A model generated the notes under the pieces. It was not told where the DNA came from. It did no database searches and saw nothing but the letters and a program-made list of their open reading frames with translations. Source: UBA2942 sp045127535 (lineage in GTDB: Bacteria; Bacillota; Clostridia; Lachnospirales; Lachnospiraceae). From it: 51,781 nt of DNA. The position numbers and the translations under genes are program-made. Positions 35,609-44,026 of the stretch are shown piece by piece. The stretch is taken from assembly GCA_045127535.1 (NCBI GenBank), contig JBGVQN010000004.1, positions 1-51,781 on the forward strand, given 5' to 3'. Each line of letters begins with the position of its first letter. Positions within the stretch are counted from its first letter, which is position 1.

Positions 35609-36634
35609 ATGGAAAAGAAAAATTTAGATTGGGCCAATCTTGGTTTTGGTTACAAGCAGACAGATTACCGTTACGTAGCAAACTGGAAGGACGGTGCCTG
35701 GGATGAAGGGCAGCTGACCACAGATGCAACTGTAACGATTACAGAGTGCGCAGGCGTACTGCAGTATTCCCAGTCCTGTTTTGAGGGCTTAAAGGCATAT
35801 ACCACCGAAAAGGGAGAAATCGTAGTATTCCGCCCTGATTTAAATGCAGCCCGTATGGCTGATTCCTGCCGCAGATTAGAGATGCCTGTATTCCCGGAAG
35901 ATAAGTTCGTAGAGGCAGTAAAGGCAGTGGTTCGTGCCAATGCAGCATATGTACCGCCATACGGTTCTGGTGCCACTTTATACCTTCGTCCATTTATGTT
36001 TGGTTCCGGCCCTGTAATCGGTGTAGCTCCGGCTCCTGAATATCAGTTCCGTATTTTTGCAACTCCTGTAGGTCCATACTTCAAGGGCGGTGCAAAGCCA
36101 TTAACCATCCGTATCAGTGATTTTGACCGTGCAGCTCCAAATGGTACCGGACATATTAAGGCGGGCTTAAACTACGCAATGAGCCTGCATGCCATCGTAG
36201 ATGCACATAATCAGGGATATGCAGAAAATATGTACCTGGATGCGAAGACCCGTACCAAGGTTGAAGAGACTGGCGGAGCCAACTTTATTTTCGTAACCAA
36301 GGACGGCAAGGTAGTAACACCAAAGTCTCCAAGTATCCTGCCATCCATTACCCGCCGTTCCCTTATGATTGTTGCAAAAGAGTACCTGGGCTTAGAGGCA
36401 GAGGAGAGAGAGGTTTACGTAGACGAGTTACAGGATTTTGCAGAGTGCGGTCTTTGCGGTACTGCGGCTGTGATTTCTCCAGTAGGCAAGATCGTAGACC
36501 ATGGCAAGGAGATCTGTCTTCCAAGTGGTATGGACGAAATGGGACCGGTTACCAAGAAGCTGTATGATACGCTCACTGGTATCCAGATGGGCCGCCTGGA
36601 AGCTCCTGAAGGATGGATTCAGGTGATCCAGTAA
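35609..36634 (+). CDS. ilvE: Branched-chain amino acid aminotransferase
   Basis: A PLP fold-type IV enzyme of 341 residues that interconverts valine, leucine and isoleucine with their keto acids. It is of the longer (eukaryote-like) BCAT group. The PLP lysine is in GTGHIKAGLNYA, and other family marks are CFEGLKAY, RPDLNAARM, LYLRPFMFG, EETGGANFIFV and ECGLCGTAAVISP. The ATG follows an excellent AAGGAGGTAACTACT. No T-box or leader peptide is visible upstream; the gap before it holds copy C of the hairpin element. Confidence 0.95.
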   Translation: MEKKNLDWANLGFGYKQTDYRYVANWKDGAWDEGQLTTDATVTITECAGVLQYSQSCFEGLKAYTTEKGEIVVFRPDLNAARMADSCRRLEMPVFPEDKFVEAVKAVVRANAAYVPPYGSGATLYLRPFMFGSGPVIGVAPAPEYQFRIFATPVGPYFKGGAKPLTIRISDFDRAAPNGTGHIKAGLNYAMSLHAIVDAHNQGYAENMYLDAKTRTKVEETGGANFIFVTKDGKVVTPKSPSILPSITRRSLMIVAKEYLGLEAEEREVYVDELQDFAECGLCGTAAVISPVGKIVDHGKEICLPSGMDEMGPVTKKLYDTLTGIQMGRLEAPEGWIQVIQ

Positions 36635-36831
36635 GATCTGTGCTGTGAAAAATATAAACTGTGATGGGTATGAAAATCCATCTCTGTAAGCAGGGCTGCT
36701 TTGTGATTGCTGCACAAGGCAGCTCTGTTATAAATTGGGCTGTATCTGGCAGGAAAATCAGTGCCTGGCTGCCATTTGACAGAAGGTAGGATCATGTAGA
36801 GATAAAAAATAAAAAATGCAATATTTATACA

Positions 36832-36861
36832 TTGCAAGTAAAATACAATCTGTGTTAATAT
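36832..36861 (+). promoter_or_regulatory. Promoter candidate for the pot operon
   Basis: TTGCAA (36832-36837), 18 bases, TAATAT (36856-36861). The start point near 36868 coincides with the hairpin at 36866-36893, so the transcript may begin with a stem-loop. Confidence 0.45.
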
Positions 36862-36865
36862 AAGA

Positions 36866-36893
36866 CGGAGTGCAGAAATGTACTCCGCTTTTT
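36866..36893 (+). terminator. Hairpin with T run between ilvE and potD
   Basis: CGGAGT (36866-36871) pairs with ACTCCG (36882-36887), then CTTTTT. It is either the ilvE terminator or, given the promoter just upstream, a 5' stem-loop or attenuator of the pot transcript. Between it and potD there is TGCCAANTTGGCA-type dyad sequence (36896-36908) and a GGCG/CGCC pair of stems (36964-36990). Confidence 0.6.
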
Positions 36894-37008
36894 GTGCCAA
36901 ATTGGCAGGTACTGCAAACTTGCTGTAAGAGGTACAATATTTACGCAAGAAGGTGCAACCGGGTCGGCGTATCGATTCGCCTATAGGGCGGGAAATTGGA
37001 GGAACACT

Positions 37009-38058
37009 ATGAAAAAATTAGTAGTAATGTTACTTGCAGGAGTACTGTTGGTCACCGGATTATCCGGCTGTGGCAGCAAAGAGGAGCAGGAAACACTGTA
37101 TGTGTACAACTGGTCTGAGTATATGCCTCAGGAAGTGTATGATATGTTTGAGGAAGAAACCGGCATCCGAGTGGTGGAAAAGACCTTTTCTTCCAACGAA
37201 GAAATGCTGACAAAATTAGTAGCCGGCGGCTCTGCTCAGTATGATCTGATCGTAGCCAGCAACTATGTAGTCAATGCCATGAAAGAGCAGAATCTGATTC
37301 AGTCTCTGGATACGTCAAAACTGGAGAACTTTGACAATCTGGCAGATTTTGTGCAGGGAATGTCTTATGACCCGGAAAACGAATATACGGTACCATACAT
37401 GTCTACCATTACTGTAATTGCGTATAATAAGACTATGTGTGAAGAACTGGGTGTAGAGATCAAGAGTCTGAATGACTTATTAGACCCGGCTCTGGAAAAT
37501 AACCTGGTAGTAGTAGATGACTGTCGTGAAATCGTAGACATTGCTTTAAAGGCTACCGGCAAGGATCCTGATTCCACAGATGAGGCAGAAATCTCTGGCG
37601 CCATTGATTGGTTAAAGCAGCTGGCACCAAATATCAAGCTGTATGACAGCGACACGGCGTTTTCTGCACTGGCAACCAATGAGGTAGCTGCAGGTATTGT
37701 ATACAATATGGACGCAGCCATTGCCATTGAGGAAAATCCGGATATTGATGTGCTTTATACAGAAGAGCCATGTGAGATGTCGATTGACAGTTTTGTACTG
37801 TCTTCTGGTTCTCAGAATGTGGATGCTGCATACCAGTTTATTGACTTTATTTTAAGACCAGATGTATACAAAATGTGTCTGGAGGAGTTCCCGGCTGTAT
37901 GCTTAAATGATGCAGCAAAGGAACTGTTAGACGATACTTATTTTAACAATGCAGGAGCAAACCTGGATGAGGATGAAATCTCCAGAGCGCACCTGATTGA
38001 TGATGTAGGAGATGCTGCAGAATATTATGATGCAGTATTTTCCAAGATGAAGAACTAA
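37009..38058 (+). CDS. potD: Spermidine/putrescine-binding lipoprotein (PotD)
   Basis: The extracellular binding protein of a polyamine ABC importer, 349 residues. The signal peptide ends with lipobox LSGC (Cys21). The mature start TLYVYNWSEYMPQEVYDMFEE is characteristic of PotD/PotF, whose tryptophan and acidic residues bind the polyamine. Later YIVPYMSTITVIAYN-like and ELLDPALENNLVVVDD segments fit the family. The ATG at 37009 follows GGAGGAACACT; a long upstream frame is not used. It is the first gene of a potD-PII-potA-potB-potC cluster, an order that differs from E. coli potABCD. Confidence 0.94.
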   Translation: MKKLVVMLLAGVLLVTGLSGCGSKEEQETLYVYNWSEYMPQEVYDMFEEETGIRVVEKTFSSNEEMLTKLVAGGSAQYDLIVASNYVVNAMKEQNLIQSLDTSKLENFDNLADFVQGMSYDPENEYTVPYMSTITVIAYNKTMCEELGVEIKSLNDLLDPALENNLVVVDDCREIVDIALKATGKDPDSTDEAEISGAIDWLKQLAPNIKLYDSDTAFSALATNEVAAGIVYNMDAAIAIEENPDIDVLYTEEPCEMSIDSFVLSSGSQNVDAAYQFIDFILRPDVYKMCLEEFPAVCLNDAAKELLDDTYFNNAGANLDEDEISRAHLIDDVGDAAEYYDAVFSKMKN

Positions 38059-38253
38059 TATATTTCAGGTATTTTTGGGACGAAGCAGGCAATACATTGT
38101 AGTAAGGCTGTCTGCAGATGTCCCAAAGCTGGAAAATGCTATGTTTGGATTGCAGACAGACAATGCAAAAACAGCAGTACATCGCCAGGGCAAAAAGCTT
38201 TGGCAGCCGCAAACTTGATATGCTTAAAAAGCAGCACAGAAAAGAGGGAAAGC

Positions 38254-38592
38254 ATGAAGAAAATTGAAATCATCACAAGACCTGAAAACCTGGATAAGAT
38301 CAAGCAGATTTTAGCACATAATGAATACTCTGGTATGACTGTAAGTAATGTATTAGGCTGTGGACACCAGAGAGGCAGTATCCCGGAATTTGAGCAGCTG
38401 AACCTTTCCATGAATCTGCTGCCAAAGATTCAGGTCATGACTGTTGTATGGGATGAGGATGTAGACGAGATTCTTTGTGAGCTGCAGGAGCAGCTGACCA
38501 CAGGAGAATCCGGAGACGGAAAGATCTTTGTATCTACAGTAGACACTGTAATGCGTATCCGCACCGGTGAGCGTGGATATAAGACACTGTAA
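38254..38592 (+). CDS. PII-like protein inside the polyamine transport operon
   Basis: A 112-residue protein with the PII (GlnB/GlnK) fold. It starts MKKIEIITRPENLDKIKQIL. The B-loop TTGESGDGKIFV (82-93) and C-loop RIRTGERG (101-108) that bind ATP/ADP and 2-oxoglutarate are intact. The T-loop (about 37-55) is divergent: it lacks the uridylylated Tyr51, and the GAEY-type sequence is replaced by EFEQLNLSM. It lies between potD and potA rather than beside amtB. I infer that it senses ATP or 2-oxoglutarate and may gate this transporter. The ATG at 38254 follows AAGAGGGAAAGC. Confidence 0.85.
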   Translation: MKKIEIITRPENLDKIKQILAHNEYSGMTVSNVLGCGHQRGSIPEFEQLNLSMNLLPKIQVMTVVWDEDVDEILCELQEQLTTGESGDGKIFVSTVDTVMRIRTGERGYKTL

Positions 38593-38735
38593 AAGCAAAA
38601 AATAAATTTGACGGAACATGCACACATAACACGAGTCCTATACAGGGCAGATGGGAGTAGGTGACAAAGGGCAGGGCTGACAGCAAGGGTGCAGCTCTGC
38701 AATAAAAAGAAAGACACGAAAGGATTGGATTACAA

Positions 38736-39905
38736 ATGGAAGAAAGAGCGAAAAAAACCATTGTAAAACTGACCAATGTTGAAAAGTCCTTTGGGGAGAC
38801 ACAGGTAGTAAAAAAGTTAAATCTGTCTGTAAGTGAGGGTGAATTTCTGACCCTTCTTGGACCTTCCGGCTGTGGTAAGACCACTACCCTGCGTATGATT
38901 GCAGGCTTTGAGCAGGTGTCTGCCGGAAGCATTGCATTAGAAGGGGTAGACGTAGAAGGAAAAAGACCAAATGAGCGTAATGTAAATACGGTATTTCAGA
39001 ATTATGCCCTCTTTCCTCATATGAATGTGGCGGACAACATTGCTTTCGGGCTGGTAGAAAAGAAAGTGAAAAAGTCTGAAATCAAAGAACGTGTAAAAAA
39101 CATGCTGAAGCTGGTACAGCTGGAAGGAATGGAAAAGCGTATGCCCTCTGAACTTTCCGGCGGACAGAAGCAGCGTGTGGCCATTGCCAGAGCACTGGTC
39201 AATGAACCGAAAGTGCTTTTATTAGATGAACCTTTGGGTGCTTTGGATTTAAAACTGCGTAAGCAGATGCAGTTTGAGTTAAAGCATCTGCAGAAGCGTC
39301 TTGGCATTACTTTTATTTATGTCACCCATGACCAGGAAGAAGCCCTGACCATGAGCGACCGGATTGCGGTTATGAATGGCGGTGTGTTAGAGCAGATTGG
39401 TACACCAGAGGAGATTTATAATCGTCCCCGTACCAGATTTGTAGCTGACTTTATTGGAGAGTCCAACATTCTGGAAGGTTATGCCAATAAGATTTATCCG
39501 GATAAAATGGATGTGGTGCTGGAAGCAGGTACGGTGACCCTGACAGAAAAGGGGTTTGTAGAAGATGAAATGCTTTACATCTGCATCCGTCCGGAAAAAC
39601 TGCGCATTTCCACAGAACCAGTACCGGGGTTTGCACTTCGTGGTGTTGTGAAGGAACACGTATTTATGGGTTCTTTGAATAAAACCGTTATTCAGACCGT
39701 AAACGGTCAGGAACTGAAAATGACCACCCAGCCGGATGTACCTGTATATCCGGCCAATACACCGGTATATCTGTACTGGAACCGGGGCAATGCTGTGGTG
39801 CTTCACACATATGAAGATAAAATTTATGATGCCATAGAGCAGGTGACCAACGAAATGATGGATGAACAGGTCTATGACGGGGAAGCAGGTGATGTCATTG
39901 ACTAA
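38736..39905 (+). CDS. potA: Polyamine ABC transporter ATPase (PotA)
   Basis: A 389-residue ATP-binding subunit. Walker A is GPSGCGKTT (42-50), followed by a Q-loop, signature LSGGQKQR, Walker B VLLLDEP and switch HDQEEALT. A C-terminal TOBE domain (about 275-360) is present, as in PotA and other MOI-type importers. It acts with PotB and PotC at the membrane. The 3' end overlaps the chosen potB start by 14 bases, so translation is coupled. The gap from the PII-like gene (143 bases) shows no clear terminator. Confidence 0.96.
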   Translation: MEERAKKTIVKLTNVEKSFGETQVVKKLNLSVSEGEFLTLLGPSGCGKTTTLRMIAGFEQVSAGSIALEGVDVEGKRPNERNVNTVFQNYALFPHMNVADNIAFGLVEKKVKKSEIKERVKNMLKLVQLEGMEKRMPSELSGGQKQRVAIARALVNEPKVLLLDEPLGALDLKLRKQMQFELKHLQKRLGITFIYVTHDQEEALTMSDRIAVMNGGVLEQIGTPEEIYNRPRTRFVADFIGESNILEGYANKIYPDKMDVVLEAGTVTLTEKGFVEDEMLYICIRPEKLRISTEPVPGFALRGVVKEHVFMGSLNKTVIQTVNGQELKMTTQPDVPVYPANTPVYLYWNRGNAVVLHTYEDKIYDAIEQVTNEMMDEQVYDGEAGDVID

Positions 39906-40779
39906 GGAAAATACATCTGCCAAAAAGCCACGTATCAAAGGAAAAAATCTGTCGGTGCTGACCATGGTAGGACCTACCGTCATCTGGCTGCTGTTGTTTC
40001 TGCTGATTCCGCTGCTGTATGTGATCTGTATCAGTTTTATGAGCAAAAATTCCTACGGTGGTGTATCTCTCCCTGTAACCATTCAGGGATATCTGGATAT
40101 GCTTCAAAGTGATTATGTCAAGATTTTCATACAGTCTCTGCTGCTGTCTTTGAAAACCACCGTCATTTGTCTGATGCTGGGCTATCCATTTGCTTTTATC
40201 ATTGCATCAGCGCCCAAGAAGTGGAAATCTCTGCTGGTGCTCATGCTGATGCTGCCATTCTGGATCAATTCCATGATACGTATTTACGGATGGATCACCC
40301 TCCTGCGTTCTCAGGGAATTGTAAATTCATTTTTGCAGAACATTGGGCTGATAGACAAGCCTTTGGAGTTTTTGTATACAGATGGAGCAGTACTCTTTGG
40401 TATGGTATATGACCTGATCCCGTTTACAGTACTGCCAATTTATACTTCCATTGAGAAGCTGGATCATTCCCTGGTAGAGGCAGCTGCAGACCTGGGTGCT
40501 GGTAAGGTGCATACATTTACTAAGGTGATTCTGCCACAGACCATGCCGGGTATTTTTGCAGGCTCTATTCAGACATTTATTCCATCCCTGGGTCTGTTCT
40601 ATATTTCAGACATGATGGGAGGCGGCAAAACCATGTACATTGGAAACTTGATTAAAAATCAGTTTCTGTCCGCCAGAAACTGGCCTCTGGGTGCAGCACT
40701 GGCCATTGTATTGATTATAATTACCCTGGTTCTCATGCGGCTGTATACAAGAGTAGGCAGTCTGGATGATATGGCGTAG
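39892..40779 (+). CDS. potB: Polyamine ABC transporter permease (PotB)
   Basis: A 295-residue integral membrane permease with six hydrophobic helices. The EAA loop that docks on the ATPase is VEAAADLGAGKVHTFTKVILPQTMPGI. The N-terminus is basic, then TMVGPTVIWLLLFLLIPLLYV, the first helix. It belongs with PotC as the two halves of the channel. I use ATG 39892, inside the end of potA; GTG at 39889 is equally possible. It ends 12-18 bases before potC. Confidence 0.94.
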   Translation: MSLTKENTSAKKPRIKGKNLSVLTMVGPTVIWLLLFLLIPLLYVICISFMSKNSYGGVSLPVTIQGYLDMLQSDYVKIFIQSLLLSLKTTVICLMLGYPFAFIIASAPKKWKSLLVLMLMLPFWINSMIRIYGWITLLRSQGIVNSFLQNIGLIDKPLEFLYTDGAVLFGMVYDLIPFTVLPIYTSIEKLDHSLVEAAADLGAGKVHTFTKVILPQTMPGIFAGSIQTFIPSLGLFYISDMMGGGKTMYIGNLIKNQFLSARNWPLGAALAIVLIIITLVLMRLYTRVGSLDDMA

Positions 40780-40797
40780 GAAAGGCAGGTAGTGAAT

Positions 40798-41595
40798 ATG
40801 AAAAAGAAAAGAGAATTCAAACCCCTGTCTGTGCTGTACGCATGTCTCATGTATCTGTTTTTGTTTTTGCCTATATTTGTGGTCATAGCGTTTTCCTTTA
40901 ACTCTTCATCCAGAAACATTGTGTTTGAAGATTTTACACTGGAATGGTATGTAAAGATGTTTGAAAATGAGCAGTTGATGGCCTCTTTTTTCAATACCAT
41001 TATTGTGGCAGTGAGCAGCACATTGATTTCCGTGGTGATCGGCACTTTATGTGCAGTGGGTCTGTACAAATTTGAGTTTAAATTAAAAAAGGTAATCAGC
41101 AGTGCCCTGTATATTCCCATTATGATACCGGAGCTGGTGTTTGCCATTGCCATGCTGGTGTTCTTTTCCTCTATCAATGTGGAAATGAGCATGTTTACCC
41201 TGATCGTGTCTCATGTAACCTTTTCAATGCCATTTGTGGTCATTACGGTACGTTCCAGACTGGCTGGTTTTGATAGGTCTATCGAAGAAGCTGCCAGAGA
41301 TCTGGGTGCCAATGAGCTGCACACCTTTTTCCGGGTGACTCTGCCTATGATTATGCCGGGAGTTATTTCCGGAGGAATGCTGGCACTGACACTGTCTTTG
41401 GATGATGTAGTGGTCAGCTACTTTACTTCCGGTCCGGAAAGTACTACCATGCCTCTTAAGATCCTGGGCATGGTAAAGAAGGGCGTGTCTCCAGATGTCA
41501 ATGCCCTGTCTACCCTGATGATACTGGGTACGGTTGGGATTCTGGTATTAAGTACTACCATAGAAAACCGGCTGGAGAAACAGCAGGAGGGTTAA
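40798..41595 (+). CDS. potC: Polyamine ABC transporter permease (PotC)
   Basis: A 265-residue second permease with six hydrophobic helices and the EAA loop IEEAARDLGANELHTFFRVTLPMIMPGV. The sequence LSLDDVVVSYFTSGP is a PotC/YdcV-type signature following the loop. The start is ATG 40798 after AGGCAGGTAGTGAAT; GTG 40792 is in frame and possible. It is the last gene of the pot cluster. Its stop is two bases before copy D of the hairpin element, which separates it from the convergent aroE. Confidence 0.94.
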   Translation: MKKKREFKPLSVLYACLMYLFLFLPIFVVIAFSFNSSSRNIVFEDFTLEWYVKMFENEQLMASFFNTIIVAVSSTLISVVIGTLCAVGLYKFEFKLKKVISSALYIPIMIPELVFAIAMLVFFSSINVEMSMFTLIVSHVTFSMPFVVITVRSRLAGFDRSIEEAARDLGANELHTFFRVTLPMIMPGVISGGMLALTLSLDDVVVSYFTSGPESTTMPLKILGMVKKGVSPDVNALSTLMILGTVGILVLSTTIENRLEKQQEG

Positions 41596-41597
41596 GA

Positions 41598-41893
41598 CTG
41601 TGGCAAAATGAACGGGCCGCACTGCTCTGCTGCGGGACTGGGTGGGGAAGGCCGTCTGGTGCGTGTTCTTAAGCAGGACTCTTGAAAACGCCGGTTCTTA
41701 GGTTTCGAATTATAACACAACAGGCACAACTGTAAATCTAATTACAGTTGTGCCTGTTGTGTTATAATTCGAAATCTTAGAATCCGCTGCGTTTTCACCG
41801 AAGCGAGAGCGTGTCCTGCGTAGAACACGCACCAGGCAGCCTTCCCCACCCAGTCCCGCAGCAGAGCAGTGCGGCCCGTTCATTTTGCCACAG
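41598..41893 (+). repeat. Composite hairpin element, copy D
   Basis: The clearest copy. The outer arms 41598-41669 and 41821-41893 pair over about 72 bases with two or three mismatches and share almost no sequence with the arms of copies B and C. The left core half is 41670-41694 and the right half 41784-41820. The inner hairpin 41702-41776 has 34-base arms that are perfect complements around a 6-base loop, again of unrelated sequence. It fills the whole gap between convergent potC and aroE, so it probably also blocks read-through, although it has no T run. Confidence 0.95.
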
Positions 41894-41902
41894 CCTTTGC
41901 TG

Positions 41903-42787
41903 CTAGCTTTGGGAGAAGCAGGTACGTTTTACCACGTCTACCGGCATGTCCTGGCCTGTCCACAGGCGGAAGGCTTCGGCACCCTGGTAGAGCAGCATGT
42001 ACATGCCGTTGAAGGCAGAGCAGCCGGCTTCTTCTGCAAGGGTAAGAAGTTTGGTCTTGGCAGGGTTGTAGATGATATCGGATACGATTAAGCCTTTATG
42101 TAACCAGGAGGCATCAGGAATTAGGCATCCTTCTGTATTGGGTGCCATGCCTACGCTGGTTCCATTGGTCAGGATAGCAGACTCTGCAATTTCCCCTTTG
42201 AATCGATCCGGGTCATCATAGTCATACAGAGTGACTTTGCAGGAAGTTTCCTGGTTCAAGCGGTCTGTGAGTGCCACAGCCCTGTCCCAGAACCGGCTGC
42301 GGCGGCTGAATACGGAGATTTCCGATACACCATCTAAGGCAGCCTGGATCAGTATGGCAGAGGCTGCACCTCCGGCTCCAAGGAGAGTCATTTTTTTGCC
42401 TATTATATCATGGCCTGCATCCTGTACAGAACGCATGTAGCCTGCACCGTCTGTCATGTGTCCGGTTAGCTTTCCGGTGTCCGGATCAATCACCACAGTG
42501 TTGACAGCTCCTGCTAAGCTGGCAGCCGGTGAAAGCTGGTCACACAGGGTATACATAAGATTTTTGCATGGCATGGTCAGGTTAAAGCCTCTGGCACCCA
42601 AGGCCTGTAAGCCTTTGACTGCAGCAGGCAAAGTGTCTGTATCCACCTGAAATGCCAGATAGCGGTAGTCCAGTCCCAAATGTGCAAATGCAGTGTTGTG
42701 CATGGCTGGTGAGATGCTGTGGGTCACAGGGCTGCCAAGAAGGCAGATGAGTCCGGTGTGACCGGAAATTGGTTTTTGTGATGTCAT
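41903..42787 (-). CDS. aroE: Shikimate/quinate dehydrogenase (AroE/YdiB type)
   Basis: A 294-residue NAD(P)-dependent enzyme that interconverts 3-dehydroshikimate and shikimate. The substrate loop is SHSISPAMHN, and the catalytic lysine is in NLTMPCK. The catalytic aspartate is in TDGAGYMRSV, and the nucleotide loop is LLGAGGAASAI. The residue before TDG is Met, where most AroE proteins have Asn. The spacing and length resemble YdiB, which also takes quinate, so a dual role is possible. I chose the ATG at 42787 after AGAGGAG on the - strand. It faces aroD-aroK from across a ~370-base divergent region. Confidence 0.9.
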   Translation of the reverse strand: MTSQKPISGHTGLICLLGSPVTHSISPAMHNTAFAHLGLDYRYLAFQVDTDTLPAAVKGLQALGARGFNLTMPCKNLMYTLCDQLSPAASLAGAVNTVVIDPDTGKLTGHMTDGAGYMRSVQDAGHDIIGKKMTLLGAGGAASAILIQAALDGVSEISVFSRRSRFWDRAVALTDRLNQETSCKVTLYDYDDPDRFKGEIAESAILTNGTSVGMAPNTEGCLIPDASWLHKGLIVSDIIYNPAKTKLLTLAEEAGCSAFNGMYMLLYQGAEAFRLWTGQDMPVDVVKRTCFSQS

Positions 42788-42997
42788 AGGGGTACTCCTC
42801 TTCTTGTTCATGATCAGACGGTGCATGGACGGTTCAAACTATTTTGCAAACAAATTTAAGATGCATTTGACAACTATTTTAGGAAAAAGCAGTCTTACAA
42901 CATGGTAAATTGGTTCTGCAATTGATATTCACGGATGGAAATCTGGATAGATCCAGATTTCTTAAGTATATTATAAGGATTTTCTGCTAAAATACAA

Positions 42998-43026
42998 TTC
43001 AAAAATTGGAATAAACGTTGTATACT
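42998..43026 (+). promoter_or_regulatory. Promoter of aroD-aroK
   Basis: TTCAAA (42998-43003), 17 bases, TATACT (43021-43026). It points to aroD with a ~120-base leader. I could not find an equally clear promoter for aroE on the other strand of 42788-43154. Confidence 0.5.
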
Positions 43027-43154
43027 AGATATGATGCGGCCGGTTTTATATAATATAAGGACAGTCTGCAGTGGATAACGCCCTGTCAGCTGTCTGAATG
43101 GTGTGGAAAGAATTTCCGGCAGAACAAATGTACATATTCAGATTGGAGTTTTTT

Positions 43155-43928
43155 ATGATAGAAGCAGTAACCGTGAAAGGTGTTACATTAGGAGAAGGCA
43201 GACCGAAGATCTGTGTTCCGGTAGTGGGGGCTACAGTGGAAGCTATTATAGCCCAGGCAAGGATAGCAGCAGCTACGAAAGCGGATCTGGTAGAGTGGAG
43301 AGTGGATCATTTTCAGGAGTGGCAGGATACCCGGCAGGTTCTGGCAGTTTTGGAGCAGGTTGCGGGAATCGCTGCACCTCGCCCTGTGCTGTTTACCTTC
43401 CGTACAGACAGAGAAGGGGGCGCACAGGCCATTACTGGGGAGGAATATGCAGCATTGAATCTGGCAGCTGCCGTCAGCGGATATGCAGACCTGATAGATG
43501 TAGAATTGTTTTTTGGAGATGCATTTGTAAAGAAACTGGTAAAGGAACTGCAGCAGGCTGGAGCAAGGGTGATCTGCTCCAGTCATGATTTCGACAAAAC
43601 ACCTTCTGCGGAGGAAATCGTACATAGGTTGTGCCGTATGCAGGAATTAGGGGCAGATGTGCTGAAAATAGCAGTGATGCCTGTTTGCACAGAGGATGTG
43701 CTTACCCTGCTTTCTGCTACAGTAAAAATGAAAGAGCAGTATGCCAAAAAGCCGCTGGTAACCATGTCCATGTCCGGCATGGGCGTTGTAAGCCGTCTGG
43801 CAGGAGAAACCTTTGGTTCTGCCATGACCTTTGGCGCAGCAGGCAAAGCATCTGCACCGGGACAGGTGGGAATAGAAGAATTATATCAGATGCTGGCAGT
43901 ATTGCATAACAGCACAGCCATTTCTTAA
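43155..43928 (+). CDS. aroD: 3-dehydroquinate dehydratase, type I
   Basis: A class I aldolase-fold enzyme of 257 residues that dehydrates 3-dehydroquinate through a Schiff base. His144 (in SSHDFDKTP) and the Schiff-base Lys171 (in VLKIAVMP) match E. coli His143 and Lys170. DLVEWRVDHF and the late MSGMGVVSRLAGETFGSAMTF complete the family marks. The ATG at 43155 follows GGAG; the upstream open frame is not used. It lies next to aroK and opposite aroE. The set could serve aromatic synthesis or quinate/shikimate use. Confidence 0.95.
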   Translation: MIEAVTVKGVTLGEGRPKICVPVVGATVEAIIAQARIAAATKADLVEWRVDHFQEWQDTRQVLAVLEQVAGIAAPRPVLFTFRTDREGGAQAITGEEYAALNLAAAVSGYADLIDVELFFGDAFVKKLVKELQQAGARVICSSHDFDKTPSAEEIVHRLCRMQELGADVLKIAVMPVCTEDVLTLLSATVKMKEQYAKKPLVTMSMSGMGVVSRLAGETFGSAMTFGAAGKASAPGQVGIEELYQMLAVLHNSTAIS

Positions 43929-44026
43929 TAGGGCAGGATGGTTCCGGCTGAGAATAAATTCCTGTTGGAATTGGGAAAAAACAGTTACGCAGGTAACGAA
44001 TCTGGAGAGCAGTAAAGGGAGACACA

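Noticed and set aside
36892..37008. Extended PotD N-terminus
   Set aside because: It would place the lipoprotein signal peptide inside the protein. The ATG at 37009 has a ribosome site.
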